Of a stretch of DNA of 64,000 nucleotides, positions 8,125 to 16,582 are shown piece by piece (within the stretch, counting starts at the first letter, position 1; each line of letters starts with the position of its first letter). Position numbers and translations under genes: made by a program. This stretch comes from Winogradskyella vincentii (GTDB lineage: Bacteria; Bacteroidota; Bacteroidia; Flavobacteriales; Flavobacteriaceae): positions 1-64,000 of the forward strand of contig NZ_JAIUJS010000009.1 in assembly GCF_020166345.1 (NCBI RefSeq), read 5' to 3'. Below the pieces are notes generated by a model. It was not told where the DNA came from. It ran no database searches and worked only from the letters and a program-made list of their open reading frames with translations.

Positions 8125-9441
8125 ATGAGTACATTTAAAATAGAAGGTGGCCACCAACTCAAAGGTTCTATTAAGCCACAAGGTGCTAAAAATGAAGCAT
8201 TGCAGATTCTTTGTGCTGTGCTCTTAACACCAGAAGAAGTAACAATTAAGAACATTCCGGATATTGTTGATGTCAATAAGCTAATTACACTTCTTAGTAA
8301 TTTGGGTGTTGCCGTTAATAAATTAGATGCCAATTCATATACATTCAAGGCAGAGCATATAAATTTAGAATATTTAGAGTCAGACGAGTTTAAAGTTGAG
8401 GGTAGAGGTCTAAGAGGTTCAATTATGATTGTTGGGCCATTATTGGCACGTTTTGGTAAAGGATATATTCCTAAGCCAGGTGGCGATAAAATAGGCCGTA
8501 GACGTCTTGATACGCATTTTGAAGGCTTTATTAATCTTGGCGCTAAGTTTAGATATAATCGCGAAGATCATTTTTATGGTGTAGAAGCAGAACGTTTAAA
8601 AGGTACGTTTATGCTTTTAGATGAAGCTTCTGTTACAGGAACAGCCAATATAGTAATGGCTGCAGTATTGGCAGAAGGAAAAACTACCATCTACAACGCA
8701 GCGTGTGAACCTTACTTGCAACAACTGTGTAGGATGCTCAACCGAATGGGCGCTAAGATTTCTGGCATAGGATCTAATATGCTAGTTATTGATGGTGTTG
8801 ATAATTTGGGAGGTACTGAGCATACCATGCTACCAGACATGATTGAAATTGGTAGTTGGATTGGTTTGGCGGCAATGACAAAAAGCGAGCTTACTATAAA
8901 AGATGTAAGTTGGGATGATTTAGGGCAGATTCCTAATGTGTTTAGAAAACTTGGTATTACGGTAGAACAGCAAGGAGACGATATTCATATTCCTGCACAC
9001 AAGGATGGTTACCAAATACAGAACTATATTGATGGCTCTATATTAACCATTGCTGATGCACCTTGGCCAGGCTTTACTCCAGATTTATTGAGTATCGTTT
9101 TGGTAATAGCAACACAGGCCAAAGGAGAGGTGTTGGTACATCAAAAAATGTTTGAAAGTCGTTTGTTCTTCGTAGATAAATTAATAGATATGGGTGCAAA
9201 GATTATTCTTTGTGATCCACATAGAGCGACAGTTATAGGACACGACTTTAAATCTACCCTAAAAGCAACAACAATGACCTCGCCAGATATTAGGGCTGGT
9301 ATTTCTTTACTTATTGCAGCGCTTTCCGCAAAAGGAACATCTATTATCCATAATATAGAACAAATTGATCGTGGTTACGAAAATATAGACCAACGCTTAA
9401 GAGCTATTGGAGCTAAAATAGAACGTCTACCAGGTAATTGA
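8125..9441 (+). CDS. murA: UDP-N-acetylglucosamine 1-carboxyvinyltransferase (MurA), Asp-type
   Basis: A 438-residue enzyme of the first committed step of peptidoglycan synthesis, transferring enolpyruvate from PEP to UDP-GlcNAc. The inside-out alpha/beta barrel signatures are present, including the catalytic KPQGAKNEAL (K18, N23). In the active-site loop the usual Cys of PGGCxIGxRP is replaced by Asp: PGGDKIGRRRLDTHF, D121. Asp at this position keeps activity but prevents covalent attack by fosfomycin, so intrinsic insensitivity is expected. Two hairpins follow the stop. Confidence 0.95.
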   Translation: MSTFKIEGGHQLKGSIKPQGAKNEALQILCAVLLTPEEVTIKNIPDIVDVNKLITLLSNLGVAVNKLDANSYTFKAEHINLEYLESDEFKVEGRGLRGSIMIVGPLLARFGKGYIPKPGGDKIGRRRLDTHFEGFINLGAKFRYNREDHFYGVEAERLKGTFMLLDEASVTGTANIVMAAVLAEGKTTIYNAACEPYLQQLCRMLNRMGAKISGIGSNMLVIDGVDNLGGTEHTMLPDMIEIGSWIGLAAMTKSELTIKDVSWDDLGQIPNVFRKLGITVEQQGDDIHIPAHKDGYQIQNYIDGSILTIADAPWPGFTPDLLSIVLVIATQAKGEVLVHQKMFESRLFFVDKLIDMGAKIILCDPHRATVIGHDFKSTLKATTMTSPDIRAGISLLIAALSAKGTSIIHNIEQIDRGYENIDQRLRAIGAKIERLPGN

Positions 9442-9466
9442 TATTAATCAGAAATACATGAAATGA

Positions 9467-9495
9467 AAAGCTTCAAGATGACTTGGAGCTTTTTT
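9467..9495. terminator. Terminator hairpin after murA
   Basis: AAAAGCTTCAAG pairs, with mismatches, with CTTGGAGCTTTT, followed by a T-run on the plus strand. Confidence 0.65.
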
Positions 9496-9504
9496 GTATA
9501 AAGC

Positions 9505-9532
9505 AAAAGCTCTGAGGCACATCAGAGCTTTT
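9505..9532. terminator. Second, symmetrical terminator hairpin
   Basis: AAAAGCTCTGA and TCAGAGCTTTT are perfect 11-bp arms around a GGCACA loop. It separates plus-strand murA from the minus-strand photoprotection block and may serve both. Confidence 0.75.
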
Positions 9533-9663
9533 AAATTGTTTTTGAAATGGTTATTTTCAGTTCAAGACGTTAACGTCTTAAAAAGGATAACGCATCTATT
9601 TTTTGTTTATTGTATAAAATTTCAAAAAAAAGTTAATTTATTTAAATTAATATAGTTTTTATG

Positions 9664-10968
9664 TTAATTCAATGCGGATTTATAAGTGGTTAAGCAACGT
9701 TCTCTAGCCATTTTATGATCTACCATTTTTTCTGGATATGTGAGTTCCTGAAATTCTGGCACCCATTTTTTTATGTATTCTAAATTCTTATCGAATTTTT
9801 GAATTTGTGACGTAGGATTAAATATTCTAAAATAAGGTGCTGCATCTACACCAGAACCTGCTACCCACTGCCAATTACCAATATTGCTTGCCATTTCATA
9901 ATCGTGTAACTTCTCTGCAAAATAAGCTTCGCCCCAACGCCAATCAATAAGTAGATGTTTGCACAAAAAACTACCAACCAGCATTCTAACGCGATTGTGC
10001 ATAAATCCAGTTTCATTTAGTTGTCGCATACCTGCATCAACCAATGGATAACCTGTTTTACCTTGGCACCATAATTTGAATTCATCTTCATTATTCCGCC
10101 ATTCAATCCTATCGTATTTAGGTTTAAAAGACTGATCTTTTGTATGAGGAAAATGCCATAATATTTGCATAAAAAATTCTCTCCAGATAAGCTCTTGCCA
10201 AAATATCTCGTTCTTTTCTTGTATGGCCTTATCAACCATTTTTCTTATACTTACAGTACCGAATCTTAGATGTGGTCCTAATCGAGATGTTGCATCTTTA
10301 GCCGGAAAGTTTCGTGTAGCTTCGTATTCTTGGATTAACCTTGGAGTGACCTCATAAGGTTTAATAGGTTGATTGGATCTTGTAAATCCTATATCCTCTA
10401 AACTTAAATTCGGAAGGTTAATGTTTTTTGCACAATTGTTTAGTTCTTTCTCAGACGGATAAAATTTAAAGTCGATGGTTTTAAATTTTTCCTTCCAGGT
10501 TCTCATGTAAGGTGTGTAGACCACATAGGGATTCCCGTCTTTTTTAACGACTTCATCCTTTTCGAATATGACTTGGTCTTTAAAAGTTTGAAATGCAATA
10601 TTTTGTGATTCTAATAGCGTTTTTAATTCAGCATCTCTTTCCGTTGCATAAGGTTCATAATCGTGATTGGTATAAACAGCCTTGATATTATAGGTTTCTA
10701 ATAACTGATTATATATCTCAATAGGTCTACCGTGATACATTGCGATACTACTACCAACGTCTTTTTGAAGTTGATCACTCAGATCTTGCAACGTGTCGTG
10801 AATGAAAGTAACACGAGCATCATCTTTTGGTAATTTTTCTAAAATTTCAGAATCGAAAATAAAAATGGGTAAAACATTTTGCCCACTTTTTAAGGCATTA
10901 TATAGTCCAACATTGTCGTCTAATCTAAGATCCCTTCTGAACCAAAATATACTTAAAGGTGTTTGCAT
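9664..10968 (-). CDS. Deoxyribodipyrimidine photolyase (class I CPD type)
   Basis: A 434-residue flavoprotein that repairs UV-made cyclobutane pyrimidine dimers using blue light. The N-terminal antenna (Rossmann) domain opens with IFWFRRDLRLDDN. The FAD domain has SRLGPHLRFGTVS (228-240), WREFF (262-266) and the class I core DYEMASNIGNWQW (356-368), then VDAAPYFRIFNP. The Asn in ASN (362) and W366 fit the flavin-contacting Asn and the electron-transfer Trp. It is the last gene of the packed block, 2 nt after the SRPBCC gene. Confidence 0.93.
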   Translation of the reverse strand: MQTPLSIFWFRRDLRLDDNVGLYNALKSGQNVLPIFIFDSEILEKLPKDDARVTFIHDTLQDLSDQLQKDVGSSIAMYHGRPIEIYNQLLETYNIKAVYTNHDYEPYATERDAELKTLLESQNIAFQTFKDQVIFEKDEVVKKDGNPYVVYTPYMRTWKEKFKTIDFKFYPSEKELNNCAKNINLPNLSLEDIGFTRSNQPIKPYEVTPRLIQEYEATRNFPAKDATSRLGPHLRFGTVSIRKMVDKAIQEKNEIFWQELIWREFFMQILWHFPHTKDQSFKPKYDRIEWRNNEDEFKLWCQGKTGYPLVDAGMRQLNETGFMHNRVRMLVGSFLCKHLLIDWRWGEAYFAEKLHDYEMASNIGNWQWVAGSGVDAAPYFRIFNPTSQIQKFDKNLEYIKKWVPEFQELTYPEKMVDHKMARERCLTTYKSALN

Positions 10969-10970
10969 TG

Positions 10971-11432
10971 TTAATAGGTGCCGAAAAGTTGTTCGAGTTG
11001 TTCCTTTCTATAGTTAAAAATACCTTCAAGTTTTGGTTTTACCAAAACTGGATGCAAAAGCCTACCAAGTATTCCAAAAGGAACTTTATAGTCAATAATA
11101 TCTTCCATTTCTACACCACCTTCTATTTCATGTACAAAATGTTTATGGTGCCAAAAGGCATAAGGACCATACAATTGTAGGTCAACAAAATACGTTTTGT
11201 TCTCGTATTGAGTGATTTCGCTCACCCATTTAGTTTTAAATCCTGGTATTGGCGTTACACTGTATTGTATTACTTGACCAGCATACATTGGTCTATCAGC
11301 ACCAGAAATAATTTTCATGTTCATTTCTTGAGGTGTCAACTTTGAAAGATTCGCAGGATTACACAAAAAAGCCCACGCTTCATCTAATGAAATAGGTAAT
11401 TTTTGTTTTTTATGTAAGGTATAGATTTTCAT
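10971..11432 (-). CDS. SRPBCC family protein
   Basis: A 153-residue protein of the START/Bet v1-like fold, starting KIYTLHKKQKLPISLDEAWAFLCNPANLSKLTP. A ligand cavity is expected but the ligand is unknown. Related proteins are often named cell division inhibitor without direct evidence. It is separated by 2 nt from tspO upstream and by 2 nt from the photolyase downstream, so it is surely in the same transcript. Pairing with a photolyase is a recurrent arrangement in flavobacteria. Confidence 0.8.
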   Translation of the reverse strand: MKIYTLHKKQKLPISLDEAWAFLCNPANLSKLTPQEMNMKIISGADRPMYAGQVIQYSVTPIPGFKTKWVSEITQYENKTYFVDLQLYGPYAFWHHKHFVHEIEGGVEMEDIIDYKVPFGILGRLLHPVLVKPKLEGIFNYRKEQLEQLFGTY

Positions 11433-11434
11433 TT

Positions 11435-11899
11435 CTAGTTATTCAAAACAACATAGCCGTTTAGAGATATTGCAATACAGAGCCATAAGATATATGGCAC
11501 AAGCAGAATTCTCATTTTGCTCAACTCATCATCACCAAAACTTATGAATAAATATATAATGACTAATGCTAATGCAATGAGATTAAAAAGGGCTATGCTC
11601 GTAAAATGTTGGTTAAAGAACAAATAATTCCAGCTTATATTAAGTAATAAAGAAATTATAAAGATAGTGGTTACAAAATTTGATTTCCTTAGATTAAATA
11701 AAAATGACAAATAGATTGAAAAGCAAATCATTATTACGGTCCAAACAACGCCAAAAACCCAACCTGGTGGAGTCCACGGTGCTTTATTAAGGTTTTTATA
11801 CCATATGCCATTGGCACCATCTCCCATGAAAATATTGCCGAGTGCCAGTCCACTAAAATTGATAATTAAAAATAATATGACATAATGGATTTGCTTCAA
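11435..11899 (-). CDS. tspO: TspO/MBR family tryptophan-rich sensory protein
   Basis: A 154-residue protein with five predicted membrane helices. The signature KAPWTPPGWVFGVVWTVIM is present in the second helix region and LLNISWNYLFFNQHF in the fourth. TspO proteins bind porphyrins and other tetrapyrroles and in some bacteria relay oxygen or light stress. In a photolyase operon a role in photosensitiser or porphyrin handling is plausible, but this is inference. Confidence 0.92.
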   Translation of the reverse strand: MKQIHYVILFLIINFSGLALGNIFMGDGANGIWYKNLNKAPWTPPGWVFGVVWTVIMICFSIYLSFLFNLRKSNFVTTIFIISLLLNISWNYLFFNQHFTSIALFNLIALALVIIYLFISFGDDELSKMRILLVPYILWLCIAISLNGYVVLNN

Positions 11900-11901
11900 A
11901 C

Positions 11902-12072
11902 CTATTCTGGTTTCAAAACTTCTATCTGGTCAAGTATTTTTTGGGCTTCAGCATATTTTTTATCACTTTCTGCACGGTTAGTTGTAGATAGTTTGTGCCA
12001 ATCTGCCATTAATTTCTCGTAATGCTTTTGCAATTTTTCTAATTCTGAGGTTTTTTTAAATAGTCCGAACAT
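11902..12072 (-). CDS. Small Lacal_2735-like protein
   Basis: A 56-residue frame, MFGLFKKTSELEKLQKHYEK..., with a Met start 6 nt after the glutathione peroxidase gene and a stop 2 nt before tspO. It is strongly helical and charged and looks like a short coiled-coil hairpin (LEKLQKHYEKLMADWHKL, then KKYAEAQKILDQIEVL). It resembles the short flavobacterial family known as Lacal_2735. Function is unknown. Tight operon spacing on both sides supports it as real. Confidence 0.8.
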   Translation of the reverse strand: MFGLFKKTSELEKLQKHYEKLMADWHKLSTTNRAESDKKYAEAQKILDQIEVLKPE

Positions 12073-12078
12073 AAAATT

Positions 12079-12618
12079 CTAATTTAAATATTTTGTGATT
12101 CTCCTATTAAACGGTTTTGTAATCGAATAAAAGTAATCTAGAAACTCACCGTTTTCGTCAACTAGATATTTCTGGAAATTCCATTTCACTGAAGAGTTTT
12201 GTCTACCGTTTATATATTTTTTTGTTAACCAAGCATAGAGTGGATGCTGATTAGCGCCTTTTACATCAATCTTTTCTGTAATTAAGAATGAAACACCATA
12301 ATTAACTTGGCAAAACTCTTGAATTTGGTCGGAATTTCCGGGTTCTTGATTACCAAATTGGTTGCAAGGCACACCAATAACTACCAATTCATTTTTGTAA
12401 TAATCGCTTAACTCTTGAAGTTCTTTGTATTGTGGTGTAAATCCGCATTTAGAAGCAACATTTACAAATAATAGTTTCTTTCCTTTAAACTCTGACAGAT
12501 TTATAGGATTACCGGTTAAACTGTTTATTTCAATATCATAGATCGATCTTGTTGCATTTTCAACAACATCACTCTCAGTTCCTGTTAGTGTGCCAACAAA
12601 GGCTTTTAATGGGTTCAT
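12079..12618 (-). CDS. Glutathione peroxidase family protein
   Basis: A 179-residue thiol peroxidase. The peroxidatic Cys is C58 in VNVASKCGFTPQY. GVPCNQFGNQEPG (82-94) gives the catalytic Gln, and KWNFQKYLV gives the Trp-Asn pair, so the tetrad is complete. The enzyme is Cys-type, and most bacterial members use thioredoxin rather than glutathione. The N-terminal 20 residues are an extension without a clear signal peptide. It detoxifies peroxides expected from light stress. Spacing is 4 nt from the SDR gene. Confidence 0.92.
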   Translation of the reverse strand: MNPLKAFVGTLTGTESDVVENATRSIYDIEINSLTGNPINLSEFKGKKLLFVNVASKCGFTPQYKELQELSDYYKNELVVIGVPCNQFGNQEPGNSDQIQEFCQVNYGVSFLITEKIDVKGANQHPLYAWLTKKYINGRQNSSVKWNFQKYLVDENGEFLDYFYSITKPFNRRITKYLN

Positions 12619-12622
12619 TTTT

Positions 12623-13309
12623 TTAAAGTTTAAAGCTTACTATTCCACAATCCATTTCAAAAATTTGTCCTGATAAAGACGCAGCCTTATCAGATAATAA
12701 AAAGGCGGCCATATCAGCCACTTCTTGTGGTTGCAAATATTTTTTAAGCGGATGACGCTCATTCATGTTTTCTATCATTCGTTCATTACGCAATAGCTTA
12801 GAAGCCAAGTCCGTATCAGTTACCGTTGGTGCTATTGCATTAACTCGTATTGTAGGTGCTAATTCCGCTCCAAGAGATTTGGTAAGCCCTTCTACTGCTG
12901 ATTTTGAAGCTGCTACACTGGCATGAAATGGCATTCCTAATTTAGCTGCCACAGTACTAAATAATAATACTGACGGTTTGTTTCCGTTTTTAAGTGCTGG
13001 CAAATACTTTTGAATTGCCTTTACTGCTCCCAGAACGTTTATGTCAAAATCGTTCTTAAAATCATCAATACTTAAACGGTTTATAGGTTTAAGGTTGATA
13101 CTTCCAGGACAATAGACTAAGCCGTCAGCAGAATCAATTTCTGGTAATTCATCATTTAATATATCGCAATTATAATGTGTTAAATTACTTGCCGTTTGTT
13201 CTGGTGTGGTTCTACTGATGTTTACAACTTCATCATAAGAAGAAAGCAAAGATGAGACAATTGCATTGCCTATACCTTTGCTTCCTCCAATCACTATTAA
13301 TCTACTCAT
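12623..13309 (-). CDS. SDR family protein lacking the catalytic tyrosine
   Basis: A 228-residue Rossmann protein. VIGGSKGIG (6-14) is the NAD(P)-binding TGxxxGxG-type motif, and the C-terminal MAAFLLSDKAASLSGQIFEMDCG is typical of FabG-like SDRs. The active site is changed: the expected Tyr-x3-Lys is V132-A-A-S-K136, so the Tyr is missing, while Ser (near 118) and Lys136 remain. Reduced or altered catalysis is therefore likely. It sits between glutathione peroxidase and a 75-residue unknown, with 3-4 nt gaps. Confidence 0.85.
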   Translation of the reverse strand: MSRLIVIGGSKGIGNAIVSSLLSSYDEVVNISRTTPEQTASNLTHYNCDILNDELPEIDSADGLVYCPGSINLKPINRLSIDDFKNDFDINVLGAVKAIQKYLPALKNGNKPSVLLFSTVAAKLGMPFHASVAASKSAVEGLTKSLGAELAPTIRVNAIAPTVTDTDLASKLLRNERMIENMNERHPLKKYLQPQEVADMAAFLLSDKAASLSGQIFEMDCGIVSFKL

Positions 13310-13312
13310 TGC

Positions 13313-13540
13313 TTATGCTGCTGTGAGAGGACGACCCTTAAGGCGCTTCTCTATTTTTTGTTTAATGATAGTTAGACGCTTCATTAATTCCATAAGTTGA
13401 GCGTCTTTTTTCTGCTTGTAAACTTCATTAACACCTAGGATGATTTCCTTTGCTTCTCTAGCTGCTAAAATTCTATCGCTTGTTGTCTTAAAAGAAAACT
13501 TTCTGTTTTCAAATTCTGTTGCTCTTTCTAAAATATCCAT
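13313..13540 (-). CDS. Conserved small helical protein of unknown function
   Basis: 75 residues, with no membrane segment or Cys. It is highly charged and predicted helical (LAAREAKEIILGVNEVYKQ, then a long LMKRLTIIKQKIEKRLKG). The ending RLKGRPLTAA is basic. It is nested between folE (2 nt) and the SDR gene (3 nt), which argues it is expressed with them. I do not recognise a named family. Confidence 0.7.
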   Translation of the reverse strand: MDILERATEFENRKFSFKTTSDRILAAREAKEIILGVNEVYKQKKDAQLMELMKRLTIIKQKIEKRLKGRPLTAA

Positions 13541-13542
13541 AG

Positions 13543-14235
13543 CTAATTGTTTATATAATTTTGTAATTCTGAAATTTTCTCTGGTGTATTAAACTCTCCA
13601 CCATAATAGGTCGTAACTGTCGCAGATGTATCATCTTTAACACCTCTTGATGAAACACAAAGATGTTTGGCGTCAATTATAACAGCTACATCTTCTGTTT
13701 CTAAAACTGTTTTTAGTTCGTTGGCAATTTGATTAGTTAATCGCTCTTGAACTTGCGGACGTTTTGCATAGTACTGTACTATACGATTTAATTTGGACAA
13801 TCCAATAACCTTACCTGAAGACTTGTATGCTATATGTGCCTTGCCAATTATTGGTACAAAATGATGCTCGCAGTTTGAATAAAACGTTATGTTTTTTTCA
13901 ACTAGCATTTGGTTGTACTGGTATTTGTTGTCAAACAAAGCTACCTTTGGCTTATTCTCAGGATCTAAACCTGAAAATATTTCTTCAACATACATTTTTG
14001 CTACGCGATCTGGTGTGCCTTTTAATGAATCGTCCGTTAAATCTAAACCTAAGACGTCCATTATTTCTGAAAATAATATGGAAATTCGATTTTTCTTCTC
14101 GTTGTTAGACATATCAAAAGCATTAGCTTTCATTGGTGTCTCTAAACTTGTAAATAAATGGTCGTCTCCAATATCTTCATGGGTAAATCCATTAAGTTTA
14201 TGACCATTTTTTTGAGAAATTGTTTCTGTGTTCAT
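13543..14235 (-). CDS. folE: GTP cyclohydrolase I
   Basis: A 230-residue enzyme converting GTP to 7,8-dihydroneopterin triphosphate, the first step of folate and pterin synthesis. Zinc ligands are visible in YSNCEHHFVPIIGKAH (Cys and His) and KHLCVSSRG (second Cys). LSKLNRIVQYYAKRPQVQERLT is the conserved substrate helix. An N-terminal extension of about 45 residues is poorly conserved. Inside a photolyase operon it could supply the methenyl-THF or pterin antenna cofactor; that link is inference. Confidence 0.94.
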   Translation of the reverse strand: MNTETISQKNGHKLNGFTHEDIGDDHLFTSLETPMKANAFDMSNNEKKNRISILFSEIMDVLGLDLTDDSLKGTPDRVAKMYVEEIFSGLDPENKPKVALFDNKYQYNQMLVEKNITFYSNCEHHFVPIIGKAHIAYKSSGKVIGLSKLNRIVQYYAKRPQVQERLTNQIANELKTVLETEDVAVIIDAKHLCVSSRGVKDDTSATVTTYYGGEFNTPEKISELQNYINN

Positions 14236-14290
14236 AGAATCTTTTTAATGTGCTGTCTTCAAGTACTCCAAGCTTAAATCAAAGCACGTG

Positions 14291-14563
14291 TTATCGTTTT
14301 GAAATAGAGTTGTTTGTTATTGTTCTTTGACGCGAACATTTAAATCTGCCTTTGTCAAAGGTTCTTTTTTTACTGTGTTTTGTTGCTCTTCCTTGAACCC
14401 GTTCTCTCCACATTCTGAAACTGCTAGGTTTCATTTCTTTGCGCATCAGCTCAATGACTTCTTGTTCTTTTAAACCAAACTGAAATGTTATTGCTTCAAA
14501 AGGTGTTCTGTCTTCCCAAGCCATTTCAATTATGCGATCAATATCCTTTAATTCTAAATTCAT
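14291..14563 (-). CDS. TIGR03643/DUF2805 family protein
   Basis: A 90-residue basic protein. The N-terminal 65 residues (DIDRIIEMAWEDRTPFEAI, FGLKEQEVIELMRKEM, SSFRMWRERVQGR) form a helix-turn-helix-like fold typical of DUF2805. The tail is Arg/Lys-rich (KHSKKRTFDKGRFKCSRQR), which suggests nucleic-acid binding, not shown. Family members recur beside photolyase/cryptochrome genes. The start overlaps the preceding gene by 4 nt. Confidence 0.85.
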   Translation of the reverse strand: MNLELKDIDRIIEMAWEDRTPFEAITFQFGLKEQEVIELMRKEMKPSSFRMWRERVQGRATKHSKKRTFDKGRFKCSRQRTITNNSISKR

Positions 14564-14991
14564 ATAAATTCAGGCATCGCATATTGCATATCATACTTTA
14601 CTTTTTCATCTAACAGCTTATCAAAGAATTTTTTGTTCTCCTTGAAAGTTTTGCTATTTCTAAAATGGATAAAACGACCCTGGGCATGCAAACTAGAACC
14701 ATTTACTTTATAAATAACTAACTGATAGTATGGGATAATCCATTTAAAGTTTTTTAAACCTTGGTTAATCATTACTAAAATACCTTTAGGTCTGAGCTCA
14801 ATATTCGCATAATTAATATCAGACACCCTATTCATCATAGTCTGCATATTAGGGCTAACTTCGTCAATAATCATACGCTTTGAGCCTATACCTTTCATTT
14901 TCAATTTCTGTACCAAACTAAAGGAATCGCCTACTAAATCAGCGATAATCTGTTTATGGTCAGGATTATAATGTGTAGTATTTAGTATCAT
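14560..14991 (-). CDS. Conserved flavobacterial protein of unknown function
   Basis: 143 residues from the ATG at 14991. An upstream TTG at 15009 is in frame, but it overlaps the -7-like box TATATTTA (14999-15006), so 14991 is preferred. Soluble alpha/beta character with no known motif. Segments such as LVQKLKMKGIGSKRMIIDEV and KNFKWIIPYYQLVIYK are distinctive. It is the first gene after the internal operator at 15011-15040 and overlaps DUF2805 by 4 nt, so it heads a possible sub-operon that includes folE, tspO and the CPD photolyase. Confidence 0.7.
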   Translation of the reverse strand: MILNTTHYNPDHKQIIADLVGDSFSLVQKLKMKGIGSKRMIIDEVSPNMQTMMNRVSDINYANIELRPKGILVMINQGLKNFKWIIPYYQLVIYKVNGSSLHAQGRFIHFRNSKTFKENKKFFDKLLDEKVKYDMQYAMPEFI

Positions 14992-14998
14992 AACTATG

Positions 14999-15006
14999 TA
15001 AATATA
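14999..15006 (-). promoter_or_regulatory. Internal promoter -7-like box in the photoprotection block
   Basis: Minus-strand TATATTTA sits 4 nt after the operator half-site GTTAAACA and 7 nt before the ATG at 14991. The surrounding sequence closely parallels that in front of the TetR gene (TGTAnnTTTACAT in both). The transcript would be almost leaderless. Confidence 0.5.
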
Positions 15007-15010
15007 CAAA

Positions 15011-15040
15011 TGTTTAACCTTTTGGATGAATAGTTAAACA
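15011..15040. promoter_or_regulatory. Shared light-gene operator, copy 2 (internal promoter)
   Basis: TGTTTAAC (15011-15018) and GTTAAACA (15033-15040) are perfect inverted arms with a 14-base spacer. This is the same geometry as the copies before the TetR gene and between proteorhodopsin and blh. The spacer sequence is not conserved. Confidence 0.7.
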
Positions 15041-15091
15041 AAAATTAACAGAGAATTATGATTGTAAGAATATGACCGCTTTTTTTAGAAA

Positions 15092-16582
15092 TTACTCATT
15101 ACGTAGCATTCGATTTCTGTCTTGTAGAGTATGTCGTTTTAAAATGCGAAAACTTTCTTTCACTACTTCAGGGTCTTCTTTCATATTCCAAAGAATTTCA
15201 CTGGCACGCTTGCGGTTTTCCTTAATATCGACAATAGGATATGGATAATCTTTACCCAATTTAAATTTGTATAAACCTTGTTCTAACTCGGTCATAAGAT
15301 AAGGCTCATGTATAAAAAGTATATCTAAATGGGCAAGTTCAGGAACCCATTTTTTTATGAAAACAGCATCTGGATCGTGTTTTAGGCTATTAACGGTTGG
15401 ATTATAAATTCTGAGATTATTTATACCAGTTTCACCTGCCTGCATTTGCAATTGCGGAAAGTGGATACCAGGTTCAAAATCTAAAAATTGTTGCGAAAGA
15501 TGGGCAGAGGCATCTTGCCATGGTTGCCATAAAATATGTGTAAAGAACGAAACCAACATAGCACGCATCCTGAAATTAACATAGCCCGTTTCTACGAGAC
15601 AGCGCATACTTGCATCTACCAGTGGAAAGCCAGTTTGTCCTTCACGCCAAGCCTTTTGGTAATCTTCTGATATGCTTTTCTTAAGTTTATGATAGCCTTT
15701 GTTAACGCTTGCATTTTCCATGATATGTTCCATTTCAAACTTCTGAATGAAATGAGCTTGCCAACGTAATCGTGATAAAAACGCACCAATGTGGCGTTTA
15801 TCTGAAGTCTTATTTTTTAGTTCTTGACCTTTTTGAAATATTTGACGAATGGAAACATTTCCCCAAGCAATGTAAGGTGATAATCTACTACAACTACTTC
15901 TTGATGCTTCTGGTTTAGAAATATTGAACATGTAATCTTCATGCCTGTCCTCAAAGAAAGATTTGGCATATTTCCAGGCCATTGTACTTCCGCCTTTTTG
16001 AAATGGCGTGTCTTTAGGTGTTCTAAGATCAGTTTCTTTTAATACACTCTCTAATTCTAAAATTCTATCAATAGAAAGTAATTGACTCTGCTTTGGTTGA
16101 AATACTTCTTGAGGTTGATACATGTAGCTTTCCCAGTTTTCAAACCAATTATCGCGATTTACCAAACCACGTTCAACACCATTATTTTTAGATTCTTTCC
16201 AATTTATAAGGTTATTTCTACAGTAACGCGTAATTTCTTTATCTCTGTTATAGGTTACGAGTAATCCGGTTTCAACATGAGAATATATCGTATCAATTTT
16301 ATAGAATTCTTGAATGATATTGAAAGTGCTCTGTATGTCATTTATAACTGCTAAAACCTTGGTGTTATATGGCTTAAGTTGGTCATTGATATCTCTAATT
16401 GATTCCTTTATAAAATTAAAGTGTCGTTCACTGTAATGCCCATCATTTAAAAGAATGTGCTCAAAAACATAGAGTAGAAGTGTAGGTTTACCACTTTTTA
16501 GGGCATTGGAAATGGCTTCGTTATCTTGAAGTCTCAAATCGCGTTTTAACCAAACTACATTTATTCGTTTTTTGCCAGCCAT
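15092..16582 (-). CDS. Cryptochrome/photolyase family flavoprotein
   Basis: 496 residues with the two-domain photolyase plan. [14 protein letters not shown] (10-23) opens the antenna domain. [18 protein letters not shown] and the FAD-region segments [33 protein letters not shown] and [18 protein letters not shown] follow. It is longer and more divergent than the CPD photolyase at 9664. Whether it repairs DNA or signals cannot be read from motifs alone. It directly abuts the PhrB-like gene (0 nt), with the operator region downstream. Confidence 0.85.
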   Translation of the reverse strand: MAGKKRINVVWLKRDLRLQDNEAISNALKSGKPTLLLYVFEHILLNDGHYSERHFNFIKESIRDINDQLKPYNTKVLAVINDIQSTFNIIQEFYKIDTIYSHVETGLLVTYNRDKEITRYCRNNLINWKESKNNGVERGLVNRDNWFENWESYMYQPQEVFQPKQSQLLSIDRILELESVLKETDLRTPKDTPFQKGGSTMAWKYAKSFFEDRHEDYMFNISKPEASRSSCSRLSPYIAWGNVSIRQIFQKGQELKNKTSDKRHIGAFLSRLRWQAHFIQKFEMEHIMENASVNKGYHKLKKSISEDYQKAWREGQTGFPLVDASMRCLVETGYVNFRMRAMLVSFFTHILWQPWQDASAHLSQQFLDFEPGIHFPQLQMQAGETGINNLRIYNPTVNSLKHDPDAVFIKKWVPELAHLDILFIHEPYLMTELEQGLYKFKLGKDYPYPIVDIKENRKRASEILWNMKEDPEVVKESFRILKRHTLQDRNRMLRNE

